NCBI GenBank assembly: GCA_947456305.1
Contig: CANGPN010000018.1
Span: 1-48,069, forward strand
Source of the DNA: Comamonadaceae bacterium
GTDB lineage: Bacteria > Pseudomonadota > Gammaproteobacteria > Burkholderiales > Burkholderiaceae_C
Direction of reading: 5' to 3'
DNA: 48,069 nt
A model generated the notes under the pieces. The model was given only the letters and a program-made list of their open reading frames with translations, was not told where the DNA came from and ran no database searches. This document shows, one piece after another, positions 1 to 7,184 of this stretch (position 1 is the first letter of the stretch; each line of letters begins with the position of its first letter). The position numbers were made by a program, and so were the translations under genes.

Positions 1-53
1 GCAATAGTGTCTTTGTGGACGTCTAGTCCCACGTACTTGCTAAACTTCTCCAT
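1..53 (-). CDS. IS110-family transposase, N-terminal fragment (runs off the left edge)
   Basis: The reverse strand starts at ATG (51-53) and reads MEKFSKYVGLDVHKDTIA before leaving the window. The YVGLDVHKDTI block is the hallmark N-terminus of IS110-family DEDD transposases, with D11 as the first expected catalytic Asp. A GAGGAGA Shine-Dalgarno lies just upstream on the minus strand. Only 17 codons are visible, so the IS110 versus IS1111 subgroup cannot be assigned from the protein. Confidence 0.65.
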   Translation of the reverse strand, partial: MEKFSKYVGLDVHKDTI

Positions 54-150
54 GACCTGTCTCCTCAATATCGGCTCTGAGCCTGTGGTTGAAATCTCAA
101 GCTTAATCCGCGACGCTTGAGGGAGGACAGGTCAATACATTCTGTCTTAC
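54..150. mobile_element. Non-coding end of the IS110-type element with an inverted repeat
   Basis: Upstream of the transposase start, GACCTGTC (54-61) is repeated inverted at 126-133, extended imperfectly by the TCCTC and GAGGG stretches. A second small hairpin, GGCTC-TGA-GCC, lies between the arms. IS110-family elements carry short ends and a structured non-coding (bridge) RNA next to the transposase, and subterminal inverted repeats are typical of the IS1111 branch. The outer boundary cannot be fixed because the other IS end is outside the window; 150 is an estimate. Confidence 0.4.
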
Positions 151-172
151 TTACATCACAAAGCCTTTTGAC

Positions 173-874
173 ATGAGCACGCACCAACTGCCCCACTTAC
201 GCCAAGACCTGCTGGACATACCCGACAACAGCAAACTGCACGGCGGCCCGCTGTTGCAACACCCACCCAGAATATTGCTGCTGTATGGCTCTTTGAGAGA
301 GCGTTCGTTCAGTCGCTTGCTGGCCGAAGAAGCTGCACGCTTGTTGCAAACCATGGGCTGCGAAACGCGTTTCTTCAACCCCAGCGGTTTGCCCTTGCCA
401 GACGATGCGCCCGACACCCACCCGAAAGTGGTGGAACTGCGCGAGTTGTGCGCCTGGAGCGAAGCCATGGTGTGGAGCTCACCCGAGCGGCACGGCGCGA
501 TGACCGGCATCATGAAAACGCAAATCGATTGGATACCTTTGGCTCTCGGCGCGGTACGCCCGACACAAGGCAAAACGCTGGCTGTCATGCAAGTAAGCGG
601 CGGCTCACAATCCTTCAACGCCGTCAACCAAATGCGCGTGCTCGGTCGCTGGATGCGCATGATCACCATCCCCAACCAATCGTCGGTGGCCATGGCCTAC
701 AAAGAGTTTGAGGATGATGGCCGCATGAAGCCTTCCGCTTATTACGACCGCGTGGTGGATGTGATGGAAGAACTGGTGAAGTTCACTTTGCTGACGCGCT
801 CGGTATCTGACTATCTGGTGAACCGGTACAGCGAACGCAAGGAAGCGCAGCCGCTGGACCCCAAAGTGCTTTGA
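173..874 (+). CDS. arsH: ArsH-type NADPH-dependent FMN reductase
   Basis: The 233-residue protein has the ArsH length and layout. A flavodoxin-like fold begins at about residue 30 with the FMN phosphate loop GSLRERSFS, followed by [21 protein letters not shown], the signature of ArsH. ArsH proteins are flavin-dependent NADPH oxidoreductases linked to organoarsenical oxidation, chromate or quinone reduction and peroxide tolerance. No arsR, arsB or arsC is nearby, so the gene stands alone. Its start lies about 40 bp from the IS110 inverted repeat, so the native promoter may have been replaced or displaced by the insertion. No strong ribosome binding site precedes the ATG. Confidence 0.9.
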   Translation: MSTHQLPHLRQDLLDIPDNSKLHGGPLLQHPPRILLLYGSLRERSFSRLLAEEAARLLQTMGCETRFFNPSGLPLPDDAPDTHPKVVELRELCAWSEAMVWSSPERHGAMTGIMKTQIDWIPLALGAVRPTQGKTLAVMQVSGGSQSFNAVNQMRVLGRWMRMITIPNQSSVAMAYKEFEDDGRMKPSAYYDRVVDVMEELVKFTLLTRSVSDYLVNRYSERKEAQPLDPKVL

Positions 875-919
875 ACAGCTAGGACGACACAGGCACCAAG
901 AAGGTGCCTTTTGTAGCTG

Positions 920-1114
920 TCAGCACTGTTTTGAGTCCCATTTCTCGCAAGCGTTGTCCGGTTTGACCTCGGGGAAATGCGACATCAGTTTGAATTTGCG
1001 TGCAATTTCAGAGGCCTTGAAGTAATCAAAACCGCAGCGCAAACCCGTCTTGGCCGATGGCGAAGGCATGAGGTACTTGCAGGTCTGGCACAGCGGCGGC
1101 GGCGGGATATGCAC
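920..1114 (-). CDS. Small cysteine-containing hypothetical protein
   Basis: This 64-residue ORF contains CQTCKYL near the start, then GLRCGFDYF and CEKWD near the end. The Cys spacing (C-x2-C, then two more Cys) could form a small zinc site or disulfides. It lies in the otherwise gene-free stretch between arsH and the ATPase gene and is read against both. I do not recognise a named family. The residue pattern looks protein-like rather than random, but no clear promoter or ribosome binding site was found. Confidence 0.4.
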   Translation of the reverse strand: MHIPPPPLCQTCKYLMPSPSAKTGLRCGFDYFKASEIARKFKLMSHFPEVKPDNACEKWDSKQC

Positions 1115-1225
1115 GGTGTCTTTCTGGTTTTTACAAGTACATCAGCAATAGCTGTGCCACCTGTTGGGCCGCTATACCCAAACTGTCAGCGACAAAACCT
1201 CCCAAACAGCCCGCAAAACTGGGGG

Positions 1226-1267
1226 TTGACACCTTTATTTCGTGCAATAATGGAATTTAAATCCATT
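1226..1267 (+). promoter_or_regulatory. Putative promoter with palindromic operator for the AAA/DUF4143 gene
   Basis: A consensus -35 TTGACA at 1226-1231 is followed by an AT-rich run with weak -10 candidates around 1246-1253. Immediately after lies AATGGA-ATTTAAA-TCCATT, an inverted repeat with 6-bp arms. The position suggests repression at the promoter. Evidence is motif match only. Confidence 0.35.
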
Positions 1268-1294
1268 TTTACACGAATTTTAATTTCCCTGACT

Positions 1295-2497
1295 GTGAAA
1301 CCCTACCCCCGCGAACTCAGCCAAGACTTGTTGCAACGCCTGGCACACAGCCCGGCCGTCGCCTTGCTGGGGCCGCGCCAGGTGGGCAAAACCTCGCTCG
1401 CCTTGGAGATCAGCCAAACCATGCCCAGTGTGTACTTGGATTTAGAGGCTGAAGACGACTTGTCCAAGCTGTCACAACCCACCTTGTATCTGCGCGATCA
1501 TGCTGACAAACTGGTCATTCTTGACGAAGTTCACCGCGTGCCAAACCTGTTTCCGATTTTGCGCGGCCTGATAGACGAGGCCAGACGTCAGGGTCGGCAA
1601 CACGCCATGTATTTGCTGCTGGGCTCAGCCAGCATTGACTTGTTGGAACAGTCCGGCGAGACCTTGGCAGGTCGCATTTCATTTCTGGAGTTGACTGGCC
1701 TGAACCCGCTTGAAACCGGCGAAGCACAAGCCGATGCGCTTTGGGTGCGCGGAGGTTTTCCGCAAAGTCTTAAGGCCGCAACAGAAGCACAAAGCATGCA
1801 ATGGCGACAAGATTTCATACGCACTTACCTGGAGCGCGATGTGGCCCAATTTGCCCCACGCATTTCCCCGCAAGTACTGCGCAAACTCTGGGGCATGCTG
1901 GCCCACCAGCAAGGCACCCTGGTGAACGTGGCACAGCTTGCCCGCAACTTGGAAATGGATGGCAAAACCGTGGCAAGTTACATCGACTTGCTGACTGATT
2001 TATTTCTCTTAAGAAAGCTTCCCGCTTGGAGCTCAAACGCGGGCAAGCGGCTGGTGAAAAGCCCCAAACTGTATTTGCGTGACAGCGGCTTGCTGCACAC
2101 GCTGCTAGGTATTGCCAACAAAGAGCAGTTGGTTGGACACCCGGTTGTGGGCATGAGCTGGGAAGGCTTTTGCATAGAAAACTTGATGAGCGTGGCCCCC
2201 GGCGATACACAAATGCATTTTTACCGCGACAGCTATGGCTTCGAGTTAGATCTGTTGCTGTCCTGGCCGAACGGTGAATCCTGGGCGATTGAAATCAAAC
2301 GCAGTCTTGCCCCCAAATTGGAGAAAGGCTTTCACAAAGCCTGCGAGCACATCAAGCCCACGCACAAATGGGTGGTTTATGCCGGGCATGACAGCTACCG
2401 CTTGCAAGAGGACGTTCAGGCTGTGCCACTGCATGCGCTGATGGGTAAGCTCAAAGAGCGCAAGCTGTTGGCACAAGGTGCCATTTCAGGCAGTTGA
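1295..2497 (+). CDS. AAA ATPase with C-terminal DUF4143 domain
   Basis: The family normally begins shortly before its Walker A loop, so the GTG at 1295 (VKPYPRELSQDLLQ) is chosen rather than the open frame back to 977; ATG at 1250 is an alternative. The Walker A GPRQVGKT sits at about residues 25-32, Walker B is LVILDEVHR, and sensor LLLGSAS follows. The C-terminal half is DUF4143 with a PD-(D/E)xK-like pattern, FELDLLL then AIEIKRS. At about 400 residues it is full length. These proteins are widespread, often mobile, and of unclear biological role; restriction-like or toxin-like functions have been suggested. It stands alone here. Confidence 0.85.
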   Translation: MKPYPRELSQDLLQRLAHSPAVALLGPRQVGKTSLALEISQTMPSVYLDLEAEDDLSKLSQPTLYLRDHADKLVILDEVHRVPNLFPILRGLIDEARRQGRQHAMYLLLGSASIDLLEQSGETLAGRISFLELTGLNPLETGEAQADALWVRGGFPQSLKAATEAQSMQWRQDFIRTYLERDVAQFAPRISPQVLRKLWGMLAHQQGTLVNVAQLARNLEMDGKTVASYIDLLTDLFLLRKLPAWSSNAGKRLVKSPKLYLRDSGLLHTLLGIANKEQLVGHPVVGMSWEGFCIENLMSVAPGDTQMHFYRDSYGFELDLLLSWPNGESWAIEIKRSLAPKLEKGFHKACEHIKPTHKWVVYAGHDSYRLQEDVQAVPLHALMGKLKERKLLAQGAISGS

Positions 2498-2576
2498 ACA
2501 GTCCGCCGCGAAAGGGTGGACGCATACACCTGAGCCGACTAGGATGAACGCTGGTTAAACCTCTACACCGCTGCTG

Positions 2577-3098
2577 ATGATTGACACCGCTTACTGCCAG
2601 TTGATGGCCGACTACAACCAATGGATGAACGACAAGCTGTACCGCGCCTGTGCCTCGCTGCCCGAGCAGGAATTGCACGCCGACAAAGGCGCGTTCTTCA
2701 AATCTATTTACCTGACGCTCAACCACATTGCTTATTCGGACTTGGCTTTTCTGTCGCGCTTTACCGGCGAACCGGCGCAAGTGCCACCGATAGGTCAAGA
2801 CTTGTTCGGCGGGTTTCAAGCACTGAGCGAGCAGCGTCAACTTTTGGATGCAAGGCTGTGTGCCTGGTCAAAAAGTCTGACCGCTGAATGGCTGGCGCAA
2901 ACACTGACCTATGTGAGCAAGGTGGACGGCAGCCAAAGAACCGCGCCGCATTGGGTGCTGGTCACGCATGTGTTCAACCACCAAATTCATCACCGGGGCC
3001 AGTTGACTACTGTGCTGACTCAGCAAGGAATTGATGTGGGTTCTACGGATTTGCCTTTTATGCCGAGGTTTGATGATGAACAATCCGCTTGTCCATAA
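2577..3098 (+). CDS. DinB-family metal-binding four-helix protein
   Basis: The 173-residue protein matches the DinB/DUF664 layout: an N-terminal YNQWMNDKLY helix, NHIAYSD in the second helix, and HVFNHQIHHRGQ near the end. The family binds a divalent metal through three His residues, which these motifs supply. Members include bacillithiol and mycothiol transferases and many uncharacterised stress proteins, so the substrate is unknown. It is monocistronic, followed by the convergent vapC. Confidence 0.85.
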   Translation: MIDTAYCQLMADYNQWMNDKLYRACASLPEQELHADKGAFFKSIYLTLNHIAYSDLAFLSRFTGEPAQVPPIGQDLFGGFQALSEQRQLLDARLCAWSKSLTAEWLAQTLTYVSKVDGSQRTAPHWVLVTHVFNHQIHHRGQLTTVLTQQGIDVGSTDLPFMPRFDDEQSACP

Positions 3099-3105
3099 AG
3101 CATAT

Positions 3106-3504
3106 TTAGTTAGGTGAGATCAGTTTGACACTGGGAAAATAGGTTTGATAGCGACGCGTGTCGCGCGTGAGCACAGGTAATCCGCTGACCGCCGCATGCG
3201 CGCCGATAAAAAAATCTGCAAGCACATTGGTTTTCACGCCACCGCCCCGGCGGTACTGCACAAACGCCTTGCCCGCCAGAAAAAGCCCAGGCCTCGGAAT
3301 ATCCAGCAAGTCAAGCGTCATGCTGTTGATCACAGCGTCTAAGGCTTCTACCGTGGAAAAAGTCAGCGAGAGTTCGGCGTAAATGACCGGATTGATGCAC
3401 AGCTGATGGACCTTGGATTGCGCCTGCAATTGGGCAATGGACCAATCGGCCCACTGGGCATCGTTTTGTAAAACATCCACCAGCACATTGGTGTCCACCA
3501 GCAT
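3106..3504 (-). CDS. vapC: VapC-type PIN-domain RNase toxin
   Basis: The protein is 132 residues and a complete PIN domain. MLVDTNVLVD carries the first catalytic Asp, an internal Glu lies in NPVIYAELS, and LADFFIGAHA with the later TRDTRRY supply the remaining acidic residues. PIN toxins cleave tRNA or rRNA when freed from VapB. The start codon overlaps the stop of the upstream antitoxin gene (ATGA), the typical translational coupling of type II toxin-antitoxin pairs. Confidence 0.93.
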   Translation of the reverse strand: MLVDTNVLVDVLQNDAQWADWSIAQLQAQSKVHQLCINPVIYAELSLTFSTVEALDAVINSMTLDLLDIPRPGLFLAGKAFVQYRRGGGVKTNVLADFFIGAHAAVSGLPVLTRDTRRYQTYFPSVKLISPN

Positions 3505-3743
3505 CAGTCATCACCTCGCAATAAAGCCATCAATTCATGGGTTCGCCACTTCACATCAGCCTTGCCGCGAGCAGCTTCAAACCGATCGGCCTTGGAAGTT
3601 GGAGAAGTACCTGTTCGTTGCAACACCACGTCGCCATCGCGGTTGACTGCAAAGTCCAATTGCGCACCGGGCTTGAGACCCAGCGAATCGCGAATGTGTT
3701 TGGGGATGGTGACTTGCCCCTTGAGGGTCATGGTTGTTGACAT
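3504..3743 (-). CDS. vapB: VapB antitoxin with AbrB/MazE-like DNA-binding domain
   Basis: This 79-residue protein has an N-terminal swapped-hairpin AbrB domain (TMTLKGQVTIPKHIRDSLGLKPG), followed by a charged tail that would wrap the VapC active site. It is the first gene of the pair and reads directly into vapC. It probably autoregulates through the palindrome at 3753-3783, which lies about 10 bp upstream of its start codon. Confidence 0.92.
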   Translation of the reverse strand: MSTTMTLKGQVTIPKHIRDSLGLKPGAQLDFAVNRDGDVVLQRTGTSPTSKADRFEAARGKADVKWRTHELMALLRGDD

Positions 3744-3752
3744 ATTGACTCC

Positions 3753-3783
3753 AAGTATTACTGATAAATTTACCGTAATACTT
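3753..3783. promoter_or_regulatory. Palindromic operator of vapBC
   Basis: AAGTATTAC (3753-3761) and GTAATACTT (3775-3783) form a perfect 9-bp inverted repeat with a 13-bp spacer just upstream of vapB. On the minus strand a TTGACT -35-like element lies at 3805-3810. AbrB-fold antitoxins bind such inverted repeats to repress their own promoter. The binding role is inferred; the repeat itself is seen directly. Confidence 0.7.
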
Positions 3784-3903
3784 ATGAGAATACAACAAAA
3801 TAAAAGTCAAGTAAACAGACACTTATAGCAGTATTAATTAATTATTTAAAAGGAATTTAATGCCATTTAATTGATACCATAAAACTCATTTAATAGCGCT
3901 TAC

Positions 3904-6720
3904 ATGTCTGTCCCGCACTTCCAACTTGAATCTCTGGCCTACCAGACTGATGCCGTCGATGCGGTGGTCAGGGTGTTTGACGGCACGCCAAAAACCCAAG
4001 CACATGAACTCGCTGGCAACCGCTGCCCGCTCACCTGGCAGCAACTGCAAGACAACATAAAGAAGCTGGCACACCGCCACCGCATCAGCGATGAGCGTTT
4101 GCATTTGACCGAGCCACAGCAAGGTCAAGCCATCGATATTTGCGTGGAGATGGAAACCGGCACTGGCAAAACATTGGTGTACTTGCGCACGCTCTACCGT
4201 TTGCACACCGCGTATGGCTGGAACAAATTCATCATCGTCGTGCCCAGCGTGGCCATACGTGCCGGAGTCATGGGCACCTTGGCCGACTTCGGTTTGCAAC
4301 TCGCCCAAAGCAGCGGCCTGAACCACCCCATCCCCGCGTTTGAATACGACAGCAGTCGTTTGCAACAACTCAAAACCTTTATCGATAGCCCGCAACCCGC
4401 CATCATGGTGATGAACAGCCAAGCCTTTGTCGGACAAGGCCGCATCATCAGCAATGAAGAAAACGAGGCACCGCTAGACGGCCTCACTTGGCTGCAAGCC
4501 TTGGCGCGCTGCCGCCCGATGGTGGTGATGGACGAGCCGCAAATAGGCATGGACACCGAAGCTGCCCTGAAAGCCTTTGCCGACATGCGCCCCTTGGCCA
4601 AGCTGCGTTACTCGGCCACGCATGCCAGCGGCCAAGCGCGCAACTGCGTGTACCGGCTCACACCTGCACAAGCGTATGAACAAGGCTTGGTGAAAAAAAT
4701 TGAAGTGCTGACCATTGATGCGCAAAACGCCGCCGGCAGTTTGCAAATGGCATTGGCAGACACACAAGCCGCAGCAGGTCAACTTCCCAAAGCCAAACTC
4801 AAACTCTGGTTTCGCAACAAAGAGGGCGAACTGAGCTACAAAAACAGCGGCTGGCTGTCCGCCAAAACCGATGTGGCTCAGGTCACCAAAAACCGGGGCT
4901 ACGACGGTTGGCGCATTGACCATATTGAAAAGTCGCTAGAGTCAGGCTTGTGGCGCGTGCGCTTTGACAACGGCCAAACACTGTGGCAAGACCAAGCCAT
5001 GGGCGAAGACAAAGCAGGCTTGTTTCGTTTGCAACTGCATTGGTTGATACACCGGCACTTCGAGAAAAAAGCGCGGCTGGCACCGCTGGGCATCAAATGC
5101 CTGTCGCTGGTGTTCATTGACAAAGTGGCGAACTATTTGGCCACTGCGCCGGGCGACACACCGCTGATCAAACAGTTGTTTGAAGAGGAATACATCGCCA
5201 AACTGCAATCCCTCACCGGTAAGCTGCCTGATGCACACGCAGTGCAAGCGGTTCAAGCCAGCTACTTCGCGCAAACCGGTCAAGGCAATTACACCGACAG
5301 CGACAACGCCATGTCGAAAAACAGCGCCATCTACAAACGCATACTGACAGACAAAGCAGGCTTACTCAAGTTGAGCGACCCGGTGGAATTCATCTTCAGC
5401 CACAGCGCCTTGGGCGTGGGTTGGGACAACCCGAATGTGTTCAACATCGCCACGCTGAACACGCGCATCAGCCAAGACAAAAAACGCCAGGAACTCGGGC
5501 GCGGCTTGCGCATTTGCGTGAATGAAAACGGCCAGCGCGTGTATGACTTGGAAGGCACAGCGCTGGGCGAAGAAATCAATCTGTTGACCGTCGTGCCCAA
5601 CCAAAGCTACCAAGCCTTTGCCCAAGACTACCAACAGGAAATTGACGAGGCCTATGGCAAAGACAGCAACGCATCAGCACCCTTGCGTGAAAACCATAAA
5701 GGAAAATTGAAAAAAAAGCTGCTGCAACGCCGCGACGATTTGTTTGTCACCGAAGCGTTTAAGCAGTTTTGGGACAGCATGGCGCGCACCACCCGCTACA
5801 CCGTGGCATTTGATGAAGAGCAACTGGTGCAAGAAGTGGTGCCGCAGTTGCGCGACATCCGCATACAAGGCTACAACGCCGACATCACCAGCGTGCGCTT
5901 AGGTTTGTTGGAAGACACCGAAGCAGAAAACCCGCAAGTCTCCACCAGTTACATAGGCAGTACACAAGCCCCGCTCAAACCGCGCTTCGCCCCACAGGAC
6001 TGGGTACAAGCCATAGGCCAAGACAGCCGTCTTTCACAAAAAGCCGTGTGGCGCTTGCTGCAAGAGGCATTGCAAGACGAACATTGCGCCAAACAGTTTG
6101 TGCTCAACCCGGTGTTGTTTGTACAAGAGGCCAGCGCCAAGATACGCCGCGCCGAGCGTGAACACATGTTGCGCGGCCTGCACTACAAACCGACCGGCGA
6201 GGTGCTGCCCTTGGACACACTCAAAGCGGTGGTGGAAACCGTGAAAGACATTGCCCACACACCGCTGCGCGGTTTGTACGCCGAACAAGCCATAGACAGC
6301 GGTCAAGAAAAACAGTTTGCCGAAGCCGCAGACAAAGACTTGCAATTGATGTGTTTGCTGAAACTGCCTGACGGCTACGTCATTCCCACGCCCGTGGGCA
6401 ACTACACGCCGGACTTTGGCTTGGTGTTTCAGCAAAGCGGCCACCAAGCTATGGAGTTGAACGCGACCCAAGCGGTCAAGCAAAACGCATTTTTTGTAGT
6501 GGAAGTCAAAGCCACGCACGAGCTGAGCGACACCAAAGCGCTGACCGATGAAGAGGTGTTGAAGATTGAATGCGCGGCGCGCCACTTTGAAGCGCTGGGT
6601 TTTGCCACTCACATACAAGGGCGCACCGTGCATGTGCAACCCAAACATTTATACGCCGCACCGCGCGACAACTACGAGTACTTCAAAAAAGTGGATGTGA
6701 ACACGGAGTTGCAGGCATGA
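3904..6720 (+). CDS. res: Type III restriction enzyme, Res (helicase-nuclease) subunit
   Basis: The 938-residue protein has the layout of type III Res subunits. The superfamily 2 helicase core has motif I EMETGTGKT (about residues 82-90), motif II MDEPQ, motif III LRYSATHA and a C-terminal motif VI GRGLRICVNENG. A C-terminal PD-(D/E)xK nuclease follows: TPDFGLVF, then FFVVEVKA. Res cuts DNA together with the Mod methyltransferase after ATP-driven translocation or sliding. The gene order is unusual because res precedes mod, with a DUF1016 fragment between them. It opens the long defence operon and overlaps the next gene by 4 bp (ATGA). The upstream 3784-3903 region is AT-rich and likely carries the promoter. 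Confidence 0.92.
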   Translation: MSVPHFQLESLAYQTDAVDAVVRVFDGTPKTQAHELAGNRCPLTWQQLQDNIKKLAHRHRISDERLHLTEPQQGQAIDICVEMETGTGKTLVYLRTLYRLHTAYGWNKFIIVVPSVAIRAGVMGTLADFGLQLAQSSGLNHPIPAFEYDSSRLQQLKTFIDSPQPAIMVMNSQAFVGQGRIISNEENEAPLDGLTWLQALARCRPMVVMDEPQIGMDTEAALKAFADMRPLAKLRYSATHASGQARNCVYRLTPAQAYEQGLVKKIEVLTIDAQNAAGSLQMALADTQAAAGQLPKAKLKLWFRNKEGELSYKNSGWLSAKTDVAQVTKNRGYDGWRIDHIEKSLESGLWRVRFDNGQTLWQDQAMGEDKAGLFRLQLHWLIHRHFEKKARLAPLGIKCLSLVFIDKVANYLATAPGDTPLIKQLFEEEYIAKLQSLTGKLPDAHAVQAVQASYFAQTGQGNYTDSDNAMSKNSAIYKRILTDKAGLLKLSDPVEFIFSHSALGVGWDNPNVFNIATLNTRISQDKKRQELGRGLRICVNENGQRVYDLEGTALGEEINLLTVVPNQSYQAFAQDYQQEIDEAYGKDSNASAPLRENHKGKLKKKLLQRRDDLFVTEAFKQFWDSMARTTRYTVAFDEEQLVQEVVPQLRDIRIQGYNADITSVRLGLLEDTEAENPQVSTSYIGSTQAPLKPRFAPQDWVQAIGQDSRLSQKAVWRLLQEALQDEHCAKQFVLNPVLFVQEASAKIRRAEREHMLRGLHYKPTGEVLPLDTLKAVVETVKDIAHTPLRGLYAEQAIDSGQEKQFAEAADKDLQLMCLLKLPDGYVIPTPVGNYTPDFGLVFQQSGHQAMELNATQAVKQNAFFVVEVKATHELSDTKALTDEEVLKIECAARHFEALGFATHIQGRTVHVQPKHLYAAPRDNYEYFKKVDVNTELQA

Positions 6721-7184
6721 AAGACAAACACACCTCGGGTTCATCTGAGACGTCGATTGATTCACTCAGCCAAGCCAGCCTGTATGAATCCATCAGAAGC
6801 TTGTTGCTGGCCTCCCGCACCCAAGTGCGGCAAACCGTCAACACCGCCATGGTGCAAACCTATTGGCACATAGGCCGCATGATTGTGCAAGACGAGCAAG
6901 GCGGCCAAAAGCGCGCGGCTTATGGCAAACAAGTGTTGCCGGAGTTGGCAAAGCGACTGACTCAGGAATTTGGCGCGGGCTTTGACGTAAGCAATTTGCG
7001 CAATATGCGTCAATTTTTCCAGTATTTCCTGATTCGCGACGCACTGAGTCTTGAATTGACGTGGACGCACTACCGAAGCCTGATCCGCATCGAAAACCCC
7101 CAAGCCCGTGAGTGGTACGCCAAAGAAGCCGCCCAACAAGGCTGGAGCGTGCGGGCGCTGGACATACACAAGGCGCAAACATGA
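6717..7184 (+). CDS. DUF1016 (YhcG) N-terminal domain protein, truncated
   Basis: The 155 residues match only the N-terminal DUF1016 half of YhcG-type proteins: NTAMVQTYWHIGRMIVQDEQ, then FGAGFDVSNLRNMRQFF, then TWTHYRSLIRIENPQAREWYAKEA and GWSVRALDIHKAQT. Full-length members are roughly twice as long and end in a PD-(D/E)xK nuclease domain, which is missing here. The sequence stops just after the family's GWSVRAL segment, and the ATGA overlap joins it to mod. It may be a deletion remnant or a stand-alone interaction domain. It overlaps res by 4 bp, so it is still translated in register with the operon. Confidence 0.75.
   Translation: MKDKHTSGSSETSIDSLSQASLYESIRSLLLASRTQVRQTVNTAMVQTYWHIGRMIVQDEQGGQKRAAYGKQVLPELAKRLTQEFGAGFDVSNLRNMRQFFQYFLIRDALSLELTWTHYRSLIRIENPQAREWYAKEAAQQGWSVRALDIHKAQT

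Larger units (their letters stand above)
875..1294. other. Intergenic stretch with promoter-like signals
   Basis: Apart from the small minus-strand ORF, this 420-bp stretch holds no convincing gene. An open reading frame continuous with the downstream ATPase extends back to 977, but that part is low-complexity in meaning and unlike the family. Near the 3' end there is TTGACA (1226-1231) followed by AT-rich sequence, and an inverted repeat AATGGA/TCCATT with a 7-bp AT spacer at 1249-1267. Confidence 0.5.

Noticed and set aside
977..1294. N-terminal extension of the AAA/DUF4143 reading frame
   Set aside because: The extension lies before the family's usual start, overlaps a promoter-like TTGACA and an operator-like palindrome, and does not resemble known members.
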